From the NCBI GenBank assembly GCA_013397845.1, contig VZTG01002133.1, positions 102,012 to 166,011 of the forward strand: DNA of 64,000 bases, written 5' to 3'. The translations under genes were made by a program, and so were the position numbers. Each line of letters starts with the position of its first letter. Position 1 is the stretch's first letter. A model generated the notes under the pieces. The model was given only the letters and a program-made list of their open reading frames with translations, made no database searches and was not told where the DNA came from. The DNA is from Melanocharis versteri (lineage: Eukaryota > Chordata > Aves > Passeriformes > Melanocharitidae). Below, in pieces: positions 1-11,965 of this stretch.

Positions 1-901
1 TCTCCCCAGTGCAGTTTGAGATGAGCCTCAGCTATTCCAGGGAACCCAAGGAAACTCTTTGGACACGGAAGCTAATTTTACCCAAAAGAGCTCATTCTCT
101 TTAGTTGCCTGTGGGTAGGGCAGATTTATAAGACCTTGCCACAGTGAGAATACGTTTAGACTTGCACACAGCCCAAATTCAGCTGAAGGGGTCACAAAGC
201 AATTGCTGGATTATGGGCACCTTTGAAGACAGGCACTTGAGGAAAAGCACCAAATAAAAATATCTGGGCTGGCACATTCAAACACTGTCAAGGATAGAAA
301 TTATGGAGATTCTGTCTCTCGTCTTCATTCCTTCCACTCCATGTTTTAATTATATTTCTATCACGTAGCTGAAATTAGCAACACCCTTTGCGCTGCAGTG
401 ACAAGAGAAAAAGGCAAAACTTAAAGGAATACTAAAATAAACTGAGGTGCTTGCAACACAGTTCTGTATCTGGAAGGTTAATTGAAGATTTCAGGATTTT
501 GAGTGAGCAGCCATGAGGCTTTGAGCTCTGCAGGGAGTCAGCTGCTTGGTGTGTTCTTTACCATCACACTGGATGTCCTGGACTCAGAGGTTCAGTTCTG
601 CTGTCACTGCAGGCACCGTGAGTTGTTGACATTACCTTTGATGGAGAGCCCAGCATGAGTACCAGTAAGTATAACTTCAGGGCCAAAGTAAAACTAAAGA
701 GAGCAGAAACATAAACATCCAGTGATGTGACTTTTTACACTTTTTGTGATTGAAATTCCATGGGGGGGGCTCGTGCCATTTCCACAGAGCAAAGGTTGTT
801 TACACCCAGCTGGAAAATAGCGAGTCATTGCATTTTTTAGACTTGTCGTTCCCTGCAAGTTGTCATTCATTCACCATGGGTCCATTATCTCTCTTCTCCA
901 G
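1..901 (+). other. PEX5L: PEX5L intron upstream of the first visible exon
   Basis: No coding exon is supported here. The stretch is AT-rich intron sequence ending in a pyrimidine-rich acceptor (TCTCTTCTCCAG, ending at 901). A strong donor-like GTAAGTAT at about 665 follows an acceptor-like CTGCAG, but no open frame between them fits PEX5L. Confidence 0.7.
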
Positions 902-1045
902 GGTTATTATTTCCACACTGACAATCCCTTCAAAGACTGGCCTGGTGCTTTTGAGGAAGGGCTGAAAAAAATGAAAGAAGGTGACCTGCCTGTTACAATC
1001 TTGTACCTGGAGGCTGCAATTCTCCAGGAGCCCAACGATGCAGAG
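902..1045 (+). CDS. PEX5L: PEX5L exon: start of TPR region
   Basis: This 144-nt exon has phase 0 at both ends. It encodes 48 residues from GYYFHTDNPFKDWPGAFEEG to LQEPNDAE. It holds the lead-in to the TPR domain, including the amphipathic helix of the first TPR (DLPVTILYLEAAILQEPND). The acceptor CTCCAG ends at 901 and the donor GTATGC begins at 1046. Confidence 0.93.
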
Positions 1046-4000
1046 GTATGCACTGCTGTGCCTCTCCCTGGCAGAGGAAAAGGGAACTCCCTTCAGCAGG
1101 GAGTGATGGAATGATTTCTGGGCTCAAACCTTTGCCAGTCATGACTGATTGAAACATTGGATTCTAAGGGTTATGAATTAGTGTGTGCTTTTAAATAGAT
1201 AACAATGAGTTCTTCATAGGATGAGAATCTGGTTTTGAAATATTTCAAACCTTCCCTTCATATCCTGATGTTTTCAAACTATCTTGTAAACAGCGCTATC
1301 AAAAAGATGAGTATTTTTGATTCAACAAGACTGTTCAAAAAATTTTTGAAGTTATATGAATTTCTTCAATGTTGCTGTTTTCAACTAATTTATATTTAAA
1401 GTCTGTTTTTTGTGAAATGCTAAAAATCTTTATACTGTAAGTATCTAGGGCTCTTTGAATCTTCTGCTACACTAAATTAAACAGCATATTTCAAAAAAGC
1501 AGAGAATCCCAAGCTCCCTAGAAACCCCGAATATATATAATATACAACTAAATTATTCTTCTTCTCTATTTTCCATAAAATTGTAGCAAAATTTATAATG
1601 TACAGTAACTCAAATTTAAGAAATCAGCATGTGATTATACCCTGACAGAATACCCATGCATTCATTGACTATAAATATTTATTAGGCCCAAAGATATTCA
1701 GAACAGCGTTGATTGGGGCTGTTGGTGTGCACACTGTAGAGAAGTCTGTGGTTAGTGCTGGACAGATCTGCTGCTTTTCCTCACCCCTGCGATTACCAGT
1801 GACATTAGTTGTAACTCTGTTTGCAGTTGGATATATTTAACAAACTAAATGATGGTTACTTTTGCAGGCCTGGCAGTTCCTGGGTATAACACAGGCAGAA
1901 AATGAAAACGAGCAGGCAGCCATCGTGGCCCTCCAAAGGTAGAGGGAGATCAGTCCTAAATCTGGGGTCTGATGAGTGTTGGGTGATGGAGACCTGGGGA
2001 TATTTACTGTCATTCCTATCTTGCAATATGAAGCATTTATTTTGCTGAGTAGAGCATTGACAGATACAGAAACTTTCCCAGTGACTTCAGATGGATGCCT
2101 AGCGATTAATATTTCTGTTTTATTAAATAAGTGCAACATTTCATGGAGTAATTTAAGTACATGCACAAAAGAAAAATTACATGGCCTAATAAATATGAGC
2201 TAGGCATGATGCAAATGAAGTGCCTTTTTTATATTCCAGCCACTTGGCATATTTTCTGTAGTCTGCCCTTTAATGAAGAGGTTTTCTTAATTGGAGTGAG
2301 CTCCCTTCAGCTGCTGAATGCTAAACTGCCAGCATTTTTAGGTTGATGGAGATGTGAAGATCACAGAATTCTTGTACATAAAATGTGAGCTCCAAAATAT
2401 CTGCATTATTATTATTATCTTTCTGTAGTGGGTTTTTATGTTTCCACGTGAAGCAATATTCAATTGCATCAGCACTGTTAACCATGAGGTTATTTCACCA
2501 CAGGATACTCAAAGTTATTTTTATGTCACTTATTAGCTTGCCTGGATAGAAATCCAGGGGGTTGCCTGATTTAGGAGCTTGCTCATCCCCAGTTTTCAGA
2601 AGAGCAACAGTGATGATTGTGATTTTCTTCACATGGATTATTTTGGAACAATTCAAGCATTCTGCTTGGCTGCAGAAATATCTCAATATATTTTTTTATT
2701 TTCTGCCTAGGTGCTTGGAACTGCAGCCAAACAACCTAAAAGCTCTGATGGCCCTGGCTGTGAGTTATACCAACACTGGCCATCAACAAGAAGCCTACCA
2801 AGCCCTGAGAAACTGGATAAAGCAGAATCCAAAATACAAGTATATAGTGAGAAGCAAAAAAGGGTCCCCAGCACTTACCAGGAGGATGTCTAAGACAGCA
2901 GATGAAAGGTAAATGCAGTGGAAATCCTCATGGTGGAAATTTTAATGATACCCCTAGAACTGATGGTGCCTGCTGTGCCCCCTTGCTCTGTAGAAGTCCA
3001 GCCTGTTCCCTGTGATGGAAGAACATGTCTCTAATAGCAGGAGAGGGAAGCCAACAGAGAACATTTGGTTTAATGGCTGAAGGCTTTATCTTTTATGCCA
3101 TCCCTGGAAGTTAAAAAAAACCAAAAAAGCCAAAAGAATCCAGCTAAAAAAGGATGTTTCCCCTCAAATCCCATCACTTTCATCTGTCCCTGTCTCCTGC
3201 CTTTGTATTCCCATATCCTGCAGCCTCATCCTTCAGCTGCCTCCACATCCATGCTAGGCCTTTATCCAGCTCTGCACGTGTGTGTTCTTCCTACTGTTCA
3301 GCATTTTTCCCATATCCCAGCCCAGCAGAATCCAGGAACAGGGCATTTTGCAGTGCAACATGAGTTCACTGAGAATACTGAGAGGTGGCACCTGCTTGTT
3401 TGAAAGCCGTTCTGGTTCTAACCAAGACACAACACTGCCATTTGATTTATCTTCAGCCATTTGAAATAACAAAAAAATTCATGAACTGGCAGCCCTTCAA
3501 CATGGTTTCATGAGGTCAATAAACAAGTACCTCTGGAGTGTGAGATGCGTAATAAAGTCATTAAAGGCACAAACATGATTTACAGAACTAAGCCACTCGG
3601 GCTATCTCACTGCTTGTCATTTTGAAGACAGGCCTTATGTTTTACCCTTATCACTTACAAGTCCTGGGTTGATGAGATAATTTCGTATGAGCAAAAATAA
3701 AATATGCAAGTTCTGCTTAATTGCTAAGTGTGTTATTCTACTTTGGCTTCGTCCCGCTGACATCTGGTGCTTTAAGAAGCTACAGTGGGCACAGAAGTCT
3801 TATTTTGGCATCTTTCTCCAAGGGTCTTGGCTGGTCCCTTGTCTGTTCCTCTTAAGAATACCACTATTTTTGCCAGTAAAGAACTCTTTTATGTGCGAGA
3901 AACTCATCTAATTTGAATAGTTTTAATAAACCTCCATGTCACCCCACTTGGGTTCACAGCTGTACTTTGACTTCACTTTATAGATGAATTTTTTTATTTC

Positions 4001-5728
4001 AGACATGAGCTCACAACAGCGCCGTGAAGTAAACCTTTGCCACGATGAAGAAGCTCATTTATAAATTTTAGGAGTATGACACTTCTGATAAATCCACTAC
4101 AAGGATTTTAATTTCCAGCTATGCAATCAACATTGAAATATTTGTAAATAACTGCATGATGGATCTTTCAGTTATTTTTCTCTCTTATCTAGCTCATTAC
4201 TTGAAGAAGTAAAGGACTTGTACCTGGAGGCTGCTCACCAGAATGGTGACATGATAGACCCTGACCTGCAGACGGGGCTTGGGGTTCTTTTTCACCTGAA
4301 TGGAGAATTTAACAGAGCAATAGACGCATTTAGTGCTGCTTTAACTGTTCGACCAGAGGTACATTTTATACTTTTACATTTTTAAAAATTTAGCCCTACA
4401 AGCCATTTCCTTTCTCCTGTCCAGATCAGGCTGTTATTAATGAGATGTCACTTCTGCCATTAAAATTTTAAGACCTGAAATAGAAATGTTAATTACAAGA
4501 CAGCCCTGTTTAGAAGCAGATTTATACATGTCCAATTTCTACCTGTATGCTGATTAATGGTATTAAATATATAAAGTTACCTGTGATCACGAATCAGAAC
4601 CTCACATTCCTTGTCAATTAAGATACAATGCTATCATTTTCTGCAGTCCTCCTTCCTTTGCAAGCAAAAATGAGGTGTTATGTCTGGTTTTTTGACACCT
4701 ACAGTAGAAAACTCATTTTTTCCCCAGGACTATACGTTGTGGAACCGCCTTGGAGCAACCTTGGCAAACGGGGATCGCAGTGAAGAAGCTGTGGAGGCCT
4801 ACACACGAGCTTTGGAAATACAGCCTGGCTTCATCAGGTCCAGATACAACCTGGGGATAAGCTGCATCAACCTAGGGGCATACAGGTGAGTTTAAAAAAT
4901 TGAGTAAAAAAAAAAGTCAGGATCACAACTACCAAGTGAAGATTCATTTTCATGCTGGAGGTGTCTAAGAAAAAAATGATCAGAATATAGATACATAATC
5001 TCAGCTATTGTAAGATGTTGTCATAATTTTTTACAAAGGACTGAAAAGCATTTTTTAGCTCTTAGTGCAAGTACTCTTATAATCAGTGGGATTCTTCTTG
5101 CACTGAAAATTAGTCCTGCTCTTAAGAGCTTTTGTAAAACAAAATTAAGACTCTGTCTTTAAAAGGGAAACTTGAGTTAAACTGCTTCAAGTAGTTCATG
5201 CCTTCAAAAACCCTTGCAGTACATCCTTCAGGAATGAAGGCGATATTCCAGGGTCCCAGCTGTCAGGTTAAGACAGGGAGGATGAAGGGCAGCTTTGCTG
5301 CAATGAGGACAGCAATCCCAAATGTTTGAGTAGATTGAGTTTTGCATGACCCCAAGCCATGGCCTCCTGCTTAATGAAAATCAAACAAGAACACACAAAG
5401 AGACTGATGAACTTCATCGTAAAATAATGTGTTTGAGCCTGGCATGGAGCTTTAGAAATTTTGCCTGTCATTGTTGAGCAAATTATATTGCTTGTTTCTT
5501 TTTTTTCTTCTTCTTCCCTACAGAGAGGCTGTCAGCAATTTCCTCACTGCCCTCAGTTTGCAAAGAAAAAGCAGGAATCAACAGCAGGTTCCTCACCCTG
5601 CACTATCAGGAAATATTTGGGCAGCACTTCGGATTGCTCTGTCTATGATGGACCAGCCAGAACTATTTCAAGCTGCCAACGTGGGTGATCTAGACATTCT
5701 CTTAAGAGCTTTTAATCTAGAGCCGTAA
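902..5728 (+). CDS. PEX5L: PEX5L (PEX5-related protein / TRIP8b), C-terminal TPR half, six exons
   Basis: The coding span is join(902-1045, 1868-1938, 2711-2908, 4193-4358, 4728-4885, 5524-5728). All introns are GT-AG and the reading frame stays open to TAA at 5726-5728. PEX5L is a brain-enriched relative of the peroxisomal import receptor PEX5. In mammals it binds HCN channel C-termini through its TPR domain and controls their surface trafficking. The visible part is the TPR superhelix: helix pairs such as AWQFLGITQAENENEQAAIV, DYTLWNRLGATLANGDRSEE and FIRSRYNLGISCINLGAYRE, then the closing helices ending LLRAFNLEP. The match to my recollection of human PEX5L (ending LRAFNLDP) is near-identical over the last three exons, and the junction region KGSPALTRRMSK is PEX5L-like, so PEX5 itself is less likely. 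The alternatively spliced N-terminal exons are left of the window. USP13 lies downstream on the opposite strand. Confidence 0.95.
1868..1938 (+). CDS. PEX5L: PEX5L exon: TPR helix pair
   Basis: This 71-nt exon encodes AWQFLGITQAENENEQAAIV then ALQ plus two bases of an Arg codon. The sequence is a TPR A/B helix pair shared by PEX5 and PEX5L. The acceptor TTTGCAG ends at 1867 and the donor GTAGAG begins at 1939. The split Arg codon is completed by the first base of the next exon. Confidence 0.93.
2711..2908 (+). CDS. PEX5L: PEX5L exon: TPR and linker
   Basis: This 198-nt exon encodes CLELQPNNLKALMALAVSYT, then NTGHQQEAYQALRNWIKQNP, then the linker YKYIVRSKKGSPALTRRMSK TADE. It completes one TPR and enters the hinge between the two TPR triplets. 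The linker is the most diverged part compared with my recollection of mammalian PEX5L. The acceptor TGCCTAG ends at 2710 and the donor GTAAAT begins at 2909. Confidence 0.93.
4193..4358 (+). CDS. PEX5L: PEX5L exon: hinge and TPR
   Basis: This 166-nt exon begins by completing a Ser codon. It encodes SLLEEVKDLYLEAAHQNGDM followed by the TPR helix pair LQTGLGVLFHLNGEFNRAID and the B helix up to ALTVRPE. The acceptor TTATCTAG ends at 4192 and the donor GTACAT begins at 4359. The frame joins both neighbours. Confidence 0.94.
4728..4885 (+). CDS. PEX5L: PEX5L exon: two TPRs
   Basis: This 158-nt exon encodes DYTLWNRLGATLANGDRSEE, AVEAYTRALEIQPGFIRSRY and NLGISCINLGAY plus two bases of an Arg codon. 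These are the most conserved TPRs of the PEX5 family; in PEX5 the Asn residues of the NRLGA and YNLGI motifs line the pocket for the cargo C-terminus. The acceptor TTTTCCCCAG ends at 4727 and the donor GTGAGT begins at 4886. Confidence 0.95.
5524..5728 (+). CDS. PEX5L: PEX5L last coding exon with stop
   Basis: The exon completes the split Arg codon, then encodes EAVSNFLTALSLQRKSRNQQ, QVPHPALSGNIWAALRIALS and the closing helices ending LLRAFNLEP. The stop TAA is at 5726-5728. NIWAALRIALSMMDQPELFQ is the conserved helix that caps the TPR bundle. The acceptor is TTCTTCTTCCCTACAG, ending at 5523. The final ...NLEP differs from ...NLDP as I recall it in mammals. Confidence 0.95.
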
Positions 5729-5895
5729 TCAAAAGGATTCAAAAATTGATTAAATTGTATTAGGAAACAGAGAACTTTTTTATTACTCATCCCCAAATGA
5801 CCACATTTTCCAAAAGATCATGACTGTAGATCAGTAGGGGAATTCTTTCAGACATTATTCATAAAGGAAAAGTTCAAAAGCACAAAAACAGTGTA

Positions 5896-5901
5896 AATAA
5901 A
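5896..5901 (+). terminator. Candidate proximal poly(A) signal of PEX5L
   Basis: AATAAA lies 168 nt after the PEX5L stop codon, with a weak GCTGTGGCT stretch about 25 nt further on. Use is unproven. Confidence 0.3.
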
Positions 5902-8900
5902 TTCAAACTCAATGGATTGAAATGAGCTGTGGCTAATCTGACAAAGCCCTGAACTAAATGAAATAGCAATTTCTGAAGAATCTTCATCCCATGCAAGCTA
6001 TATCTCTCTATACACACGGCTGTAAAAAGAAAAGTATCTTAAGAAGAAACCTAGATAATGGTTATTGCACACTAGAATGGCAAGCAGTGCATCCAAGGAA
6101 CCTGCTTAGTAGTTCATTGCACTATGCTGACACCACTTTGCCCCACAGTGGGGGCTCCCTATCCTTTGGTTTCTTTGATGAAAGATCTTCTCAAGGTCCA
6201 TTTTTAACACAGCTCTGAAAATAGATGCATGTAAAAAGGACATGTTTTGTTTTGAATATCTTTATTAGCTGGCAATCAATTTTTTGCTTCCAAGGGTACC
6301 TTGATTAATTTGGGCCCAGTTCTGCAGGCTCATAATCCATGTGCAATGTCAAGAGGAGCATTGTCCGTGGAGGGCTGTTGGATGAGGCCAGGTACATTTG
6401 GGGAAGCCAAGGGTTGCCAGCAGAAGAGGCAATTTGCACTGGAATTGTTATTGGTCAAACCAGCTGTCCTTGATCTGGGACAGTCTGGAGGAGCTCGTGG
6501 CAGGATGTGCACCTTTCTGTGTACTTATGCACTTTAATCTTTCTTTTTGTAAAATAGTGCTATGCTTCTATTTTAGTTACCAGCAACAGAATGTACAGGA
6601 TGGCCTTGTTGGCAGAGAGGACCAAATATCATTTCCTGAAATGTAACGAGAGGGTTTTCAATATTCTTATGTTTAAAAATGCAAATACAGTATGAACTGC
6701 ATTAAAAACTAGCAAGATTATTATATGCATCCATCAGGTACTACACATATACATGCATGTGCATGCACATACATGTTGTATGCAAATGATGTCACTGCAG
6801 AACACAATAAGCTACAGATCTTCATTGCAAATGAAGAAAAATCTTCACAGGACTTACTGCCTGCAGACCATGCTCGAGGGAAAACCTTCCCTGGAGAAAT
6901 TGGTCTATATAATGCTTGTAGGATTGAGACCAAGGCTTGATCCTGTTTTTATGGCAAACGGCAGCAAAAGTCTCCATGACCTCCATGATACCAGAGAAAA
7001 TCCTTAGATAACACCAGTGTGTGTAGCTGCTTACAAATGTGTACATAAACACACCATCCTAAATTTCCCTGGCTGGATGAATGGGGAGCAGGGTTGGGGC
7101 AGCACCAATCCATGATGAATGGATTGATTCAGCTACAATCAAACACATTTAGCTCAGGGTGAATGTGTCAATCAAAGAAAGAAGAGAAATTTTTAGGAGG
7201 TGATTTTAGTTGCTGATATTTTAAATACTTTTCCTGAATAGTGAAAGATAAAAAGTGTAGTTAGATGTGTTGATCTGTGGTCAGGAATTCAACATGCAGA
7301 GTAGCTACTGGAATGTGTTAAAGTGGGACAAATAGCACATTTCCTATAAACAACATTAAAAGAAAAATCCAGCTCAGAGGGATAAAAAAAGAAATCCAAC
7401 TGCACAGATCACAGAGAAAGATGTTCTGTGGGAGTTGGACAGTTTCACCAGTACAAACCTAAAGTTTCTTGCAGCTGTCTGTTATTTTGAGCCACCACTT
7501 AAAGGAAAATTCCATGTAAGACAGTGTAATCACGGCATCCAATCACCATCTATAGGTTGTTAAATAAAAATAATTGTCATTAGAAAAACAGAAGGCTTAC
7601 CCTCATTCTCTCCCACAGAACAGAGATGCCAAAACAGCTACAGAAATTTTTTAAGAGCGCTTTATTAATTCACTGTTTACACATATATTCCTGTTTATCT
7701 ATCAGGTGTTTCATAACTGATTCCTGCAGCTTTCTCTAAGGATGGGGCTGCCTGGGAATGTCACTTTAGCTAAGTGGGCTGCTGTATGCATATCTGCTGA
7801 CAACAGTTTGCTCTTTTGCTTTGACAGCGATGTGTGATGACAGCTCTTTATTGATAAGGCAGAGCAGAAGGTGCAGTGCAATTGAATCTGGGAAGTGATA
7901 AGAGAGAAGGGAGGCAGCTTTGAGAAGAGGCTGTAAAGCAAAGGCATATGTGCTTAGATTTTGCTTGATGCCCTGCCATCACACAAGTTCTTCTAGAATA
8001 TCCTTTGTGCTGTGGTGTAGGATAATCAGTGCTTACCCAGAGGAATTAGCTGTTCAGGGACTTTATTTTTATATCTTCCAAATTAAAAACAAAAAAAAAA
8101 GACATGTACTTGAGTTCTCAGAGTCAGAATGACAAGGGGTATTTGATTCTCATGGCAGGTCACTAAACATCTTCTCCAGCCTGTGGATGAGTAACACAGC
8201 AATCGTTAGGAAAACCTAACGCAACTCCAAGCCTCTCCAAAAAGAACAGACTAAGTAGGTAGCTTCTGATTTATCCTGGGATGCACTGCTCAAAACTGCA
8301 TTTATCCACTGATAAGTGTCCACACCCGTGGGACTGGCATGAGCTGTGTGTGTGTAACCCTGAGACAGCTCACCAGGGCTGAACTCTGCCTTCCAGGGGA
8401 GGCTCAGCCCCCGGCCCACCTCAGCTCTGCTGCACAGGACACGGGCTACAGAGCCTGTCCAAAAGCTGCACAGCCTTGGAGATGATCCCAGCTGCTCTCT
8501 CCTGCTGTAGGGAGCCCATGGCCACGTGCTGCTGACCGAGGCACTGGGAAAGGCTAAAGCAGGGCACACTGATAGGGGACAGTGGCACATCTCACACAGT
8601 CCTGGCCTGGTCAGTGTGGGGGAGTGGCTGGAGACTGAGCTCACCTCACTCTAACAGGTCAGGCCCAGCAAATCTTGGGACTTCTGGGCACTTCCTTAGG
8701 ATCCTGGGCTTTATCATCCTCTAGCCCCCTCTGCCAAGCACTGCCAGTGCAGCAGACAGGATTAGATACAGCTTTGAGCTGACCTCCTCTTGGTGTTCCT
8801 TAAATATTCAGGGCAAGTTTGAATATTTGCCTAAAACAGCAAGAGGAAACATGTGAGGAGGCTGCAGCATATTAACAACCTGAATAGAAAATTCATCTAC

Positions 8901-11900
8901 TTGTGCTTCTAACCAAGCATGAGGTGGGATAAATAAGGCGGGTGCTGAACAGTAGCAGATTGAGCCTGAGAGTGAGAGACAGCAAATCTGGGTCCTGTTC
9001 TCAGCACTCCCTGGGAGCTCGACCAAGTCAAAGCCTCCTGCCACCCCTGACTCGCCCAGGTGTGCAAGGAAGGAGGATGGGAAACAGCATTCCTTGCACT
9101 ACCTGGGAGCAGGGGAGTATCACTGTCCCACGCTGCAGGGCGAGGTCACCTCTCACCTGGGCAGGAGGGTGACACAAACACCAGGTTGCTCAGGTCTAGG
9201 GAAGCAGTTTCACATACACACTACCAATTTCAGCAGCAGAGAGACTCAGACACCTCAGGATGCTGTTCAGCATCTACGAGGTGAGGCCCAGTCAGTGCTG
9301 CAATGGTGTATCACCATGTCTCACCCCTGTTGCTCTTTCTTGTTACTCCTCTCTTTTTCCAGAGGTGATTTATCACTGCCAGGTAACTGATCCCAAGTTT
9401 TTGAATCTTTTTTTTTTTTCTATTTTATATTTCATGCAATTAAAAAAGCGTTTTCCTAACCCCAGCTTGAGACTGTCCTTGTCCTCTGCAAAGCTTTAGG
9501 AATAGTTATGACCTAGAAGCCTGATCCACCAACCTGTTGAACACTGTAAGCCTGGAGTCTGCACAAGAGTGCTCAGCACTTTGCATGATCAGCTCCCATG
9601 CAGGTATTACCAGGAGAGGGCTGGCTCTGGTCCCACTGCACGTGCTGAGCAGGCACTGGAATCACAGAGATTATTCAGGGAGTGAGGCTTTGCCATGAAG
9701 GCAAAAGGCTCATTTCTGGCTGACCTCTTTAAACTGGAATGACCACGGGAGCCTTGTGTTCATGGACTGGTTCATGTCAGCTCAAAGAACTGATTTGACT
9801 TTTAGGCACACACATAAATATATCTGTATCTAGTGGTATTTTCTTATGATCTGATAAATCACAGCAATTGTAAAAACATGGAGGGGGAGGTTCAAATGAC
9901 ACAAAACCTCATATGACAATATTGCATGCAACTACATTAACCAGTAACCACTATGCAATATTAACCCCGAGCATGCAGCAATGCTACCTGAGCATGTGTT
10001 TACAGAATGCATGCAGAAGGCTCACACATAGGGTATTCTTAAACTATTGATTCGTAACATCTGTGGACCATTTTACAACTCCTTTGCATCTGCCAAACTC
10101 AAATCTGAGTTTTCATTATAATCTGGAACAGGCTAGACCAAACACAGAGCCCTTTTAAAACCCCATCCCTAGAATTCACTTGTGTCGTGGGTTCCATGTT
10201 TGCTTCAAGTGTTCAATTAAAAACAGACATCTGTAGTAACAGCTTCTGCAGACATGTTTTAGTACCCTCTCAAGAATTAAAAAGCTGAATCTGCACAGCT
10301 TTCACAGTGAAGCTGGGTTGCTTGGATTTTCACATTTCCATCTCTAGTCTCAACCACAGAACAGCCAGGTATCCTAGGAACATCCACAGAGCACAGGCCT
10401 CCATGGCAGAAATAAATAACAACTGCTGCCATTCCTGGCAGAGCCAAAGCCTGAGGCCTAAATCATTGTCTGTTGGAGCCAGTGAGAAATGGAGCAAAGC
10501 ATAAGTTGGTTGTAGATCTCTTTTGCCCAAACATGCATCTGCAAAATGAGACATATTAGTTATTTTCGCATGAATTACCTGCACAGTTGAAAAAATGTGA
10601 TTTCTGGTCACCAGTGTTGTCAGCTTAGCAGCCTGTACAGTGAATTTATGTAATAAATGTTAATAATATACCAAGTATTCACAAAAATGGTAAGACAAAA
10701 TGCACTGCACGTTGTGAAAAAAAATGGTGGATATGCAATACAGTATTATCTACTATTCAAACCTTACCTAGGCTAGAATCAGATTCCTTCATTATGGTTC
10801 TACTGGTTTTTGGACTGGTGAAATAAATCAGAGAACAGGAGTGCCATGCATGAAGAGATCACTGACACTTTGAACAAACGTAGGCAAAATGAAAAACAGG
10901 CATGTCAGAGAATCCATGGGAAGCTTCAGAGCCTCAGCCCACGAAGTAACAGGCATTAGGCAAGGGAAAGAGACAGAAGGAATCTAAATTTTCCTAAAAT
11001 ATGCTGTAACTTTACAAATGCTTGCAGTATGTGACAGCCCATTGAGCAAGCTTGCATGGTCAAGACTTGATGTGCTTTGATCTCTTTTCCCCTTCTACAT
11101 TTACAGAATGCCATCGACATTGGCTAAACCTTTAATTTAAATAGCCTTTTTAATATCAGTAAGCTATTGTAAATTCAGAAAAATAAAAAAAAAAATTTAT
11201 AAATATATTTTATATATCAGAGTATAACATATCTAGAGTAAAATAAAACTATATAGTTTTGAGAGGCATTCTGCGTGGCTTCTTCTATATGCTGTAAACT
11301 GTTTGAAAACCTTTGCAATCTTGCATCAGTTCTTTTGGCTTTATTTTTAAGCCAACATAGAGGAAAGAAGTGATTATAGGGTTGGCAGATACTTTCACCT
11401 GGGCCATCTGAAGAGCCCTGCTGCTGCTGCACACGCTTCCAGGGCTCCCTGAACTCCTGGTGTCCGTGGGGAGGTGCAGGGGCAGGGCTTGGCAGCGCTG
11501 CCGAGGTGGGAGCTCAGCCCGACACCTGAATGTTTACATTCCCTTACAAAGGCTCATATTGACCCAGACTAAGAATCTGAATGTAAGAACACACGGGGTA
11601 AAAGGTCAGGTTCTTACTGCAGGTAACTCTGCCTCTGTATGCTTAGTGCATTATCAGCTGTGTACAATATTAAACACAGACCGATAGTTTACTGATGCTT
11701 TAATTTGGTGTTTCCCTGCACTGCTGTTTAAAACAATCTATTTCCTCAAAAAAGAATGATGTGCATACTGGATGTGTTAAATTTATTAAGGTCATAGATT
11801 ACTATTTGCAGAGCACCACACTTAATGTAGTATTTTTGTACTGTAATGGAAGCATGCCTTCCTTGGGTTCTTTTCCACATATTAAATTGTATTTATTTAC

Positions 11901-11939
11901 CTGTATTTATAACTGTGCAATTTTTAAATATGTTTTAAA

Positions 11940-11945
11940 AATAAA
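11940..11945 (+). terminator. Candidate distal poly(A) signal of PEX5L
   Basis: AATAAA is preceded by TTTTTAAATATGTTTT and followed by CTTTGTCTGTGGCTTC, a GT-rich downstream context. This is the most convincing + strand signal between the two genes. Confidence 0.4.
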
Positions 11946-11965
11946 CTTTGTCTGTGGCTTCAAAT

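Larger units (their letters stand above)
1046..5523 (+). other. PEX5L: PEX5L introns between the six visible exons
   Basis: Five short introns (822, 772, 1284, 369 and 638 nt) separate the exons. They are AT-rich and carry no transposon or RNA gene that I recognise. A short ATT trinucleotide run lies near 2406-2417. Confidence 0.7.
5729..11965 (+). other. PEX5L: Probable PEX5L 3' UTR (extent inferred)
   Basis: This long AT-rich stretch follows the PEX5L stop and has no coding ORF I can support. Several AATAAA hexamers lie in it (5896, 7563, 11940). The last sits in AT-rich sequence and is followed by a TGTCTGTGG stretch like a downstream element, so I take it as the best distal end. Mammalian PEX5L has a multi-kilobase 3' UTR as I recall, which favours a long UTR here. 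The extent is inference and needs RNA evidence. Confidence 0.4.

Noticed and set aside
615..664. Possible extra PEX5L exon bounded by CTGCAG and GTAAGTAT
   Set aside because: Its frames give early stops or no similarity to the residues expected before GYYFHT.
8216..8644. 142-codon - strand ORF in the presumed PEX5L 3' UTR
   Set aside because: No domain or repeat-free conservation signal visible, Ser/Pro/Cys-rich make-up typical of chance ORFs.
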